Source of the DNA: an uncultured Clostridia bacterium
GTDB lineage: Bacteria; Bacillota; Clostridia; Oscillospirales; Ruminococcaceae
Direction: 5' to 3'
Assembly: GCA_947625915.1 (NCBI GenBank)
Contig: CANQPX010000003.1
Coordinates: forward strand, 1 to 64,000
Length of the DNA stretch: 64,000 bases
Of this stretch, positions 60,100-64,000 are shown piece after piece; within the stretch, counting starts at the first letter, position 1, and every line of letters starts with the position of its first letter. The position numbers were made by a program, and so were the translations under genes. Under the pieces are notes generated by a model, which saw only the letters and a list, made by a program, of their open reading frames with translations, was not told where the DNA came from and did no database searches.

Positions 60100-61345
60100 T
60101 TGGCAAGTCGGCGGTCGGTAGGGGGGCTTTAGTTTGCTTTTCTTGATTTTTTATTTTGTTTATAACCCTCTTTTTGAGTTTTTGGGGCAAATTTAAAAGT
60201 GACGAAGTTTGCTTTTCTATTAAAAGCATAGTAAAAATTTTTTCGTTTTTTTCCTGTGATGGGGCAGACAACCATAAGGGACGGGGAAACCCGAGCGGGG
60301 TGGGTGGGAGACGGTCGGTGGGGTTCTTTAGTTCGCTTTTCTTAATTTTTTATTTTGCTTATAACCTTCTTTTTGAGTTTTCGGGGGACAGAACCTTTAG
60401 GGAAGGGAGAACCCGAACGCGGGGCGCTTTTAATAAAAGCTTAGTAAAAATCTTTTCGTTTTTTCTTGCGAGGGGCAGACAACCATAAGGGACAGGGAAA
60501 CCCGAGCGCGGGGGCTTTTAAGAACGCTGTTCTTATCCTTTATTTTGTTTAAATCTCTTAGTTTTATGTTTCGGGGGACAGAACCTTTAGGGAAGGGCGA
60601 ACCCGAGAAATTAACGGGGACGCTCGCACGGGTTCTCCCTTCCCCTGCGGTTCTGTCCCCCGAGCCCCCTACTCCCCAACCCTATCCCTCTCCACGCTCG
60701 CTATGCTAAAGCTAATATTATATAAAAGGCTTTTTAGTACTCTTGAACGGAGATTGCGTTGGCTACGGGTTCCTTAGTTTAGCTTACCTTAGTACGAGCG
60801 TTCTAATATTAGATGAAAATTAAAGAAGAATAGTATTTCTAAACAATATAATTTCTTTTTTGGAGTCCTTTCCCGTGTAGAACTCTATAATTGTTGAATA
60901 TCAAACTAACAGTAGAACTCTCTTACCAAGATAAACAAAACTAAGGGTCACTGTTGACTCCACAAATTTTGTTATAGAAATCTAAAAAATCTTTTCTATA
61001 ATCTCTACTTTAGGATAGCGAGCGTGGAAGGGGAAAGGTTGAAGGAAAGTGGGGAGCGCGAGGGGAGAAAAACTAAGGGAAGGGGAAAACCGTGCGAGCG
61101 CCCATAGGGGCGGTCGGGTTTCCCCTTCCCTTATGGTTGTCTGCCCCTCGCATGAATTGGCAAAAAGGGTTATATTCAAAATAAAATATAAGAACAGCGT
61201 TCTTAAATGCCCCGTTTGGGTTCTTCCTTCCCTGAAGTGTCATCCCCCCCCGAACAATTTGGCAAAAAGGGTTATATTCAAAATAAAAAATCAAGAAAAG
61301 CAAAATAAAGAACCCCACCGACAACTCCACTCTCAACTCCCCACT
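60100..61345. repeat. G-rich nested direct and inverted repeat cluster
   Basis: Non-coding stretch between the two SBP genes. A G-rich box of about 35-40 nt (GGGGACAGAACCTTTAGGG or GGGGCAGACAACCATAAGGG, then a purine-rich run and AAACCCGAG or GAACCCGA) occurs at about 60260, 60384, 60473, 60573 and, weaker, 61060 on the plus strand, and inverted at about 60627-60663, 61113-61150 and 61215-61255. A T-rich box (TTCGCTTTTCTTAATTTTTT with TATAACC) alternates with it at about 60120, 60325 and 60515, and inverted at about 61160 and 61260. The + and - copies can fold into long hairpins (60573-60663 and 61060-61150). The middle, 60690-61010, is AT-rich with no recognisable gene. Confidence 0.85.
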
Positions 61346-61358
61346 CTCAAAACTGTCC

Positions 61359-61375
61359 GGCAGGCTTCGCCTGCC
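61359..61375 (-). terminator. Hairpin after the second SBP gene
   Basis: On the minus strand GGCAGGC-GAA-GCCTGCC is followed by GGACAGTTTTG, directly past the stop at 61379; a likely terminator with a weak T run. Confidence 0.55.
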
Positions 61376-61378
61376 CCG

Positions 61379-63646
61379 TTAAAACTGCTCCGCTAAATAG
61401 TTCGCCGCTCGGTTCTGAATGATCCCCGAAACTTCTTCCGCAGACTTCTGCCCCGAAAAATATGCCCCCGCTTCTTCTCGTACAATGTCGTAAACATAAC
61501 TGTTGTAACTGCGGATCTCTGTAAGCGAATTTATAAAATTCATCATTCGTTCGTTGTCCTCATCGGTATTTGGCTCGGCAGCAGACCTGCCGGAAAAACT
61601 TTCAGCGTCCGCGCTCAACTTTGCACTTGCAGCAGCACGTTCCAGAACGGATTTTTTTACAGGGAAATTATAACTCTGCGCTCCGAGATATTTTGATTGG
61701 TATTCATCAGACCAGAAATATTTTATAAATTTCCACGCACCTTCGGGAGCTGCCGCTTTTGATGTTATTGCAAGGGAAAAGTCCTCCGAAATAAACGAAC
61801 CGCTGCCGCCGCAGGGATAACCTTTGAACGTCACACTTTCGCCGAAATCAGTCTGTTCAAGTGTTTTTATGTCACGGAAACTTCCGATAGTTGTTGTCAT
61901 GAGCAAAGTCCTGTCCTCACGGTATGCACTCTGTTCGGAAGAAAAATCAATTTTGTCTTTGCTTACGGTCTTTTCGGGAAATCTGCCGCAGAAATTTAAC
62001 AGCTTTACAAAATCATCGCCGTCAAAATAACATTCTCCCGTTTTTGCGTTCATATAACTTCCGAAATTAAATGACATGAAAGTTAAAAGCATATTCATTT
62101 TAGAACACGATGTAGTCTCAAAAAGTCCTTGCCATGAACCGTCCGAAGCATTTTCGTCCGCAAATTTTATGAACTCGTCCATTGTCCAGCCTTGGGAACT
62201 GCCGACTTTTGAAGTTTTTCCCACAAGCGTCTGTATGCTGAACCCCGGAACAGCCTTGTAAAGTTTTCCGTTTGTTTCATATGCCTTGAAAATATTCTGC
62301 AAATAATCCTCTTTATGAAAGTCCGCATCGTTGTCCATAAAATCGTAAAGATCTGCAAGCAAGCCTTTTGCGGCATAGCTTTCCGCAGGCATAGAACCGC
62401 TTATCGCAATTATGTCGGGAATATTCCCCGAAGTCATTTCCATATTCATTCGCGAGAGCTTGTCCTTATAATCGCCTGATGTATCATAAAAGTCGGTAAG
62501 TTCTATATAATATTCGCTGCTGTTTTTGTTTAGATCGGTTATTGCACGTTTTACATCTGAATTTACAGCAAGCGCATAAATTTTAACAAGTTCTTTATCG
62601 GGTATCTTTTCGGGCGGGATCTCGGTAAGCACACACGCCGAAAGATCCAATGCCGAATAAAAACCGCCGCCGTTAATATTTTTCACCGTAAGAATTATCC
62701 TGCCGTCGGGAAGTACCGTTATGCCGTTTTCCGCGGAAACAGAGCCTGCGTCTATTCCCGAAGCGGAAAGGTCAATAAAAGTCAGCATCTCTTTATTTTC
62801 GATATCGTAAGAAAAAATTTTTGTGCTGCCGAGAATGAACATATCATATTCGCCGCAGCCGCTTATTATTTGTCCCGAAATATCAGCGGAAATTTCCAAC
62901 GGTAAAATTCCCGCATCAGTAATTTCCGCAAAACTTCTGCTGCCGCTCGGATCGGAATATTCAGCAAATATCCTGCCGTCTCCCGCTTTTATAACATTAT
63001 CAAAATATTTATCCGCACCGCCCGAAATTTTTCTCACGGAATTTTCATTTGCTGAATACAAACTGCCGTAAAACGTCATGAAAAGCGTTCCGTCATTTGA
63101 AACTGCTGCGGAAGTAATATATAAACTCCGCTCCCCTGTTTCATTCGTAATATTTTCAAGACTTGTTTCGGAAAGTTTATTGCAGTTTTTATCATATTTC
63201 ACCATAAACGGAGACGTTTCGGAATTTTCAACCGTAAGAAAACCGTCTCCGAAAATTGCGGCATATTCAATAAAACGCTGTCCTTCCGACTCTGAAAGGA
63301 TTTCGACCGTATTTTCAAGTTTTCCGTCAAGAGAATATGTAAGGAGCTTTCCGTCCGCAGCGGCAAAAATTTTTTCGCCGTCCGAAAAAACTCCGCTCAC
63401 AGGCTGCATCCCGCTTGAAATATTTATGTTTTCCGCTGAAAAAATATTCTCCTTTGAAGCAATTTGTCCGCTTTTATTTTTTTCCTCTTTTTTTGCGGAA
63501 AATATCCCGCCTTTTTCTTCTGCGGCGGAAGATATATTTCCCGAAATATCTCCGCTGTTCGCGTCTGTTTTGTTACAAGCGGAAGATCCCGCTGCAATTA
63601 ACGCAGCAAGCACTGCTGCCGCCGATCTTGAAAAAAATTTTTTCAT
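61379..63646 (-). CDS. Paralogous propeller-like/solute-binding lipoprotein
   Basis: 755 residues, clearly related to the gene at 57547-60021 along its whole length. Lipoprotein signal MKKFFSRSAAAVLAALIAAGSSAC, a Ser/Lys-rich spacer, a propeller-like region (about 75-325; motifs LLTYSLDGKLENTVEI, MVKYDKNCNKLSETSL, VLPDGRIILTVK) and a family 1 solute-binding domain (from about 335, KELVKIYALAVNSDVKRAITDLNKNSSEYYI; PDIIAISGSMPAESYAAKGLLADLYDFMD; GWTMDEFIKFADEN). The ends YDIVREEAGAYFSGQKSAEEVSGIIQNR and the matching stretch in the paralogue are typical SBP C termini. Ligand unknown, probably sugars by genomic setting. Confidence 0.82.
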   Translation of the reverse strand: MKKFFSRSAAAVLAALIAAGSSACNKTDANSGDISGNISSAAEEKGGIFSAKKEEKNKSGQIASKENIFSAENINISSGMQPVSGVFSDGEKIFAAADGKLLTYSLDGKLENTVEILSESEGQRFIEYAAIFGDGFLTVENSETSPFMVKYDKNCNKLSETSLENITNETGERSLYITSAAVSNDGTLFMTFYGSLYSANENSVRKISGGADKYFDNVIKAGDGRIFAEYSDPSGSRSFAEITDAGILPLEISADISGQIISGCGEYDMFILGSTKIFSYDIENKEMLTFIDLSASGIDAGSVSAENGITVLPDGRIILTVKNINGGGFYSALDLSACVLTEIPPEKIPDKELVKIYALAVNSDVKRAITDLNKNSSEYYIELTDFYDTSGDYKDKLSRMNMEMTSGNIPDIIAISGSMPAESYAAKGLLADLYDFMDNDADFHKEDYLQNIFKAYETNGKLYKAVPGFSIQTLVGKTSKVGSSQGWTMDEFIKFADENASDGSWQGLFETTSCSKMNMLLTFMSFNFGSYMNAKTGECYFDGDDFVKLLNFCGRFPEKTVSKDKIDFSSEQSAYREDRTLLMTTTIGSFRDIKTLEQTDFGESVTFKGYPCGGSGSFISEDFSLAITSKAAAPEGAWKFIKYFWSDEYQSKYLGAQSYNFPVKKSVLERAAASAKLSADAESFSGRSAAEPNTDEDNERMMNFINSLTEIRSYNSYVYDIVREEAGAYFSGQKSAEEVSGIIQNRAANYLAEQF

Positions 63647-63771
63647 GATTTACCTCCGTTTTTACCGATATTTTGTGAGTGAAATTCCTCACTCCCTAAA
63701 AGACGAAATTTTCTTCTTTTTCTTACAGTAAAAACAGAATTTTTACGAAAAATTTTATTTTAAATAATTTT

Positions 63772-64000
63772 TCAGCTTTTTACGGCAGCTTTCTTTTTCT
63801 CCGATGATGCGGCACGTTTTTCCCTGTATTTTAAACGGTTTTTTTCAATTTTATTGCTTAAACTTTCTCGTATTTTTTCAAATATTTTCTTTCTGCTTTT
63901 TATAAGCAGTCTGAAAAGATATAATATTGTAAATGTCGGTGTGACAAGTCCTGCGATCTGCATAAGCAGCAGCGTTACCGACCTGTCCTCGGCAATTCTT
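63772..64000 (-). CDS. C-terminal part of a membrane protein, 5' end outside the window
   Basis: The reading frame stays open through the right edge (…RIAEDRSVTLLLMQIAGLVTPTFTILYLF), so the track's internal Met is not a real start. One hydrophobic segment is followed by a strongly basic tail (RLLIKSRKKIFEKIRES... EKKKAAVKS). It lies upstream of the SBP gene on the same strand with a 125-nt gap. A YesL/DUF624-type protein, often found with sugar SBPs, is a possibility I cannot confirm from this fragment. Confidence 0.5.
   Translation of the reverse strand, partial: RIAEDRSVTLLLMQIAGLVTPTFTILYLFRLLIKSRKKIFEKIRESLSNKIEKNRLKYREKRAASSEKKKAAVKS

Noticed and set aside
61049-61396. ORFs in the G-rich repeat cluster (also 60156-60488 and 61073-61336)
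   Set aside because: Translations are low-complexity Arg/Gly/Pro-rich products of repeated DNA with no ribosome site; treated as shadows of the repeat.
1-64000. tRNA, rRNA, CRISPR arrays or prophage structural genes
   Set aside because: None could be seen by reading; short or degenerate ones could still be missed without a covariance search.

Overview
The window looks like a chromosomal segment of a plant-fibre-degrading, Gram-positive, fairly low-GC Clostridia member, most likely Ruminococcus or a close Oscillospiraceae relative. The evidence is a type III glutamine synthetase, an Amt transporter fused to PII, a GH74 xyloglucanase lipoprotein, a GH51 arabinofuranosidase, a CE2-like esterase lipoprotein, near-consensus sigma-A promoters (TTGACA-17-TATAAT), AGGAGG-type ribosome sites and Cys lipoboxes. 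No rRNA or tRNA gene and no CRISPR array was seen. All identifications come from reading the sequence; no database search was run.

Layout. 0-2.2 kb: broken insertion-sequence ORF, FNT-type anion channel, Rpn/PD-(D/E)XK nuclease. 2.2-9.4 kb (minus strand): a housekeeping run DUF951 - prfA - tsaC/Sua5 - coaE - lytic transglycosylase - M18 aminopeptidase, then a hairpin-rich repeat and abfA (GH51) with a small Cys protein. 9.5-14.8 kb: S1-domain protein, RarA, FliB-like protein, glyA. 15-16.4 kb: XRE/zinc-ribbon membrane regulator and a RelBE-type module bracketed by 33-bp direct repeats. 16.5-21.8 kb: glnN with an attenuator-like leader, an LRR lipoprotein, an MBL hydrolase, a PIN toxin-antitoxin pair. 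21.9-26.7 kb: gatC-gatA-gatB-small membrane protein-aspS, a full set for making Asn-tRNA(Asn) and/or Gln-tRNA(Gln) by transamidation. 26.9-28.8 kb: type II restriction-modification pair (Eco47II-like). 28.9-34.4 kb: murD, two M42 peptidases, GNAT, methionine-gamma-lyase-like protein. 34.4-40 kb: flippase, PcrA/UvrD helicase, AI-2E-type permease. 40-56 kb: CE2-like esterase, enolase, GH2 enzyme, C39-like peptidase, amt-PII, P-loop ATPase, GH74, serine hydrolase. 56-64 kb: Uma2 nuclease, VapBC, two paralogous lipoproteins that join an N-terminal repeat (propeller-like) region to a solute-binding domain, separated by a 1.3-kb G-rich repeat cluster, and the end of a membrane protein.

Two things stand out. 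First, four dispersed copies (about 3.95, 39.93, 49.76 and 53.86 kb) of a 365-410-bp non-coding element made of seven or eight consecutive hairpins. Several stems differ in sequence between copies but stay paired, which is strong visual evidence for selection on structure. At least two copies have terminal inverted repeats and are flanked by two related terminator-like hairpins, suggesting a mobile element linked to transcription terminators. Second, nitrogen genes appear to be controlled by leader antitermination: the amt-PII leader has two hairpins with AxxGxx hexaloops overlapping a terminator, the hallmark of ANTAR-protein targets, and glnN has a related leader.

Polysaccharide genes (GH51, GH74, CE2-like, GH2, two SBP lipoproteins) are scattered among housekeeping genes rather than forming one locus. 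GH74, the esterase and the SBPs carry lipoprotein signals, whereas GH51 and GH2 appear cytoplasmic. This fits extracellular trimming of xyloglucan or arabinoxylan, uptake of oligosaccharides, and intracellular completion.
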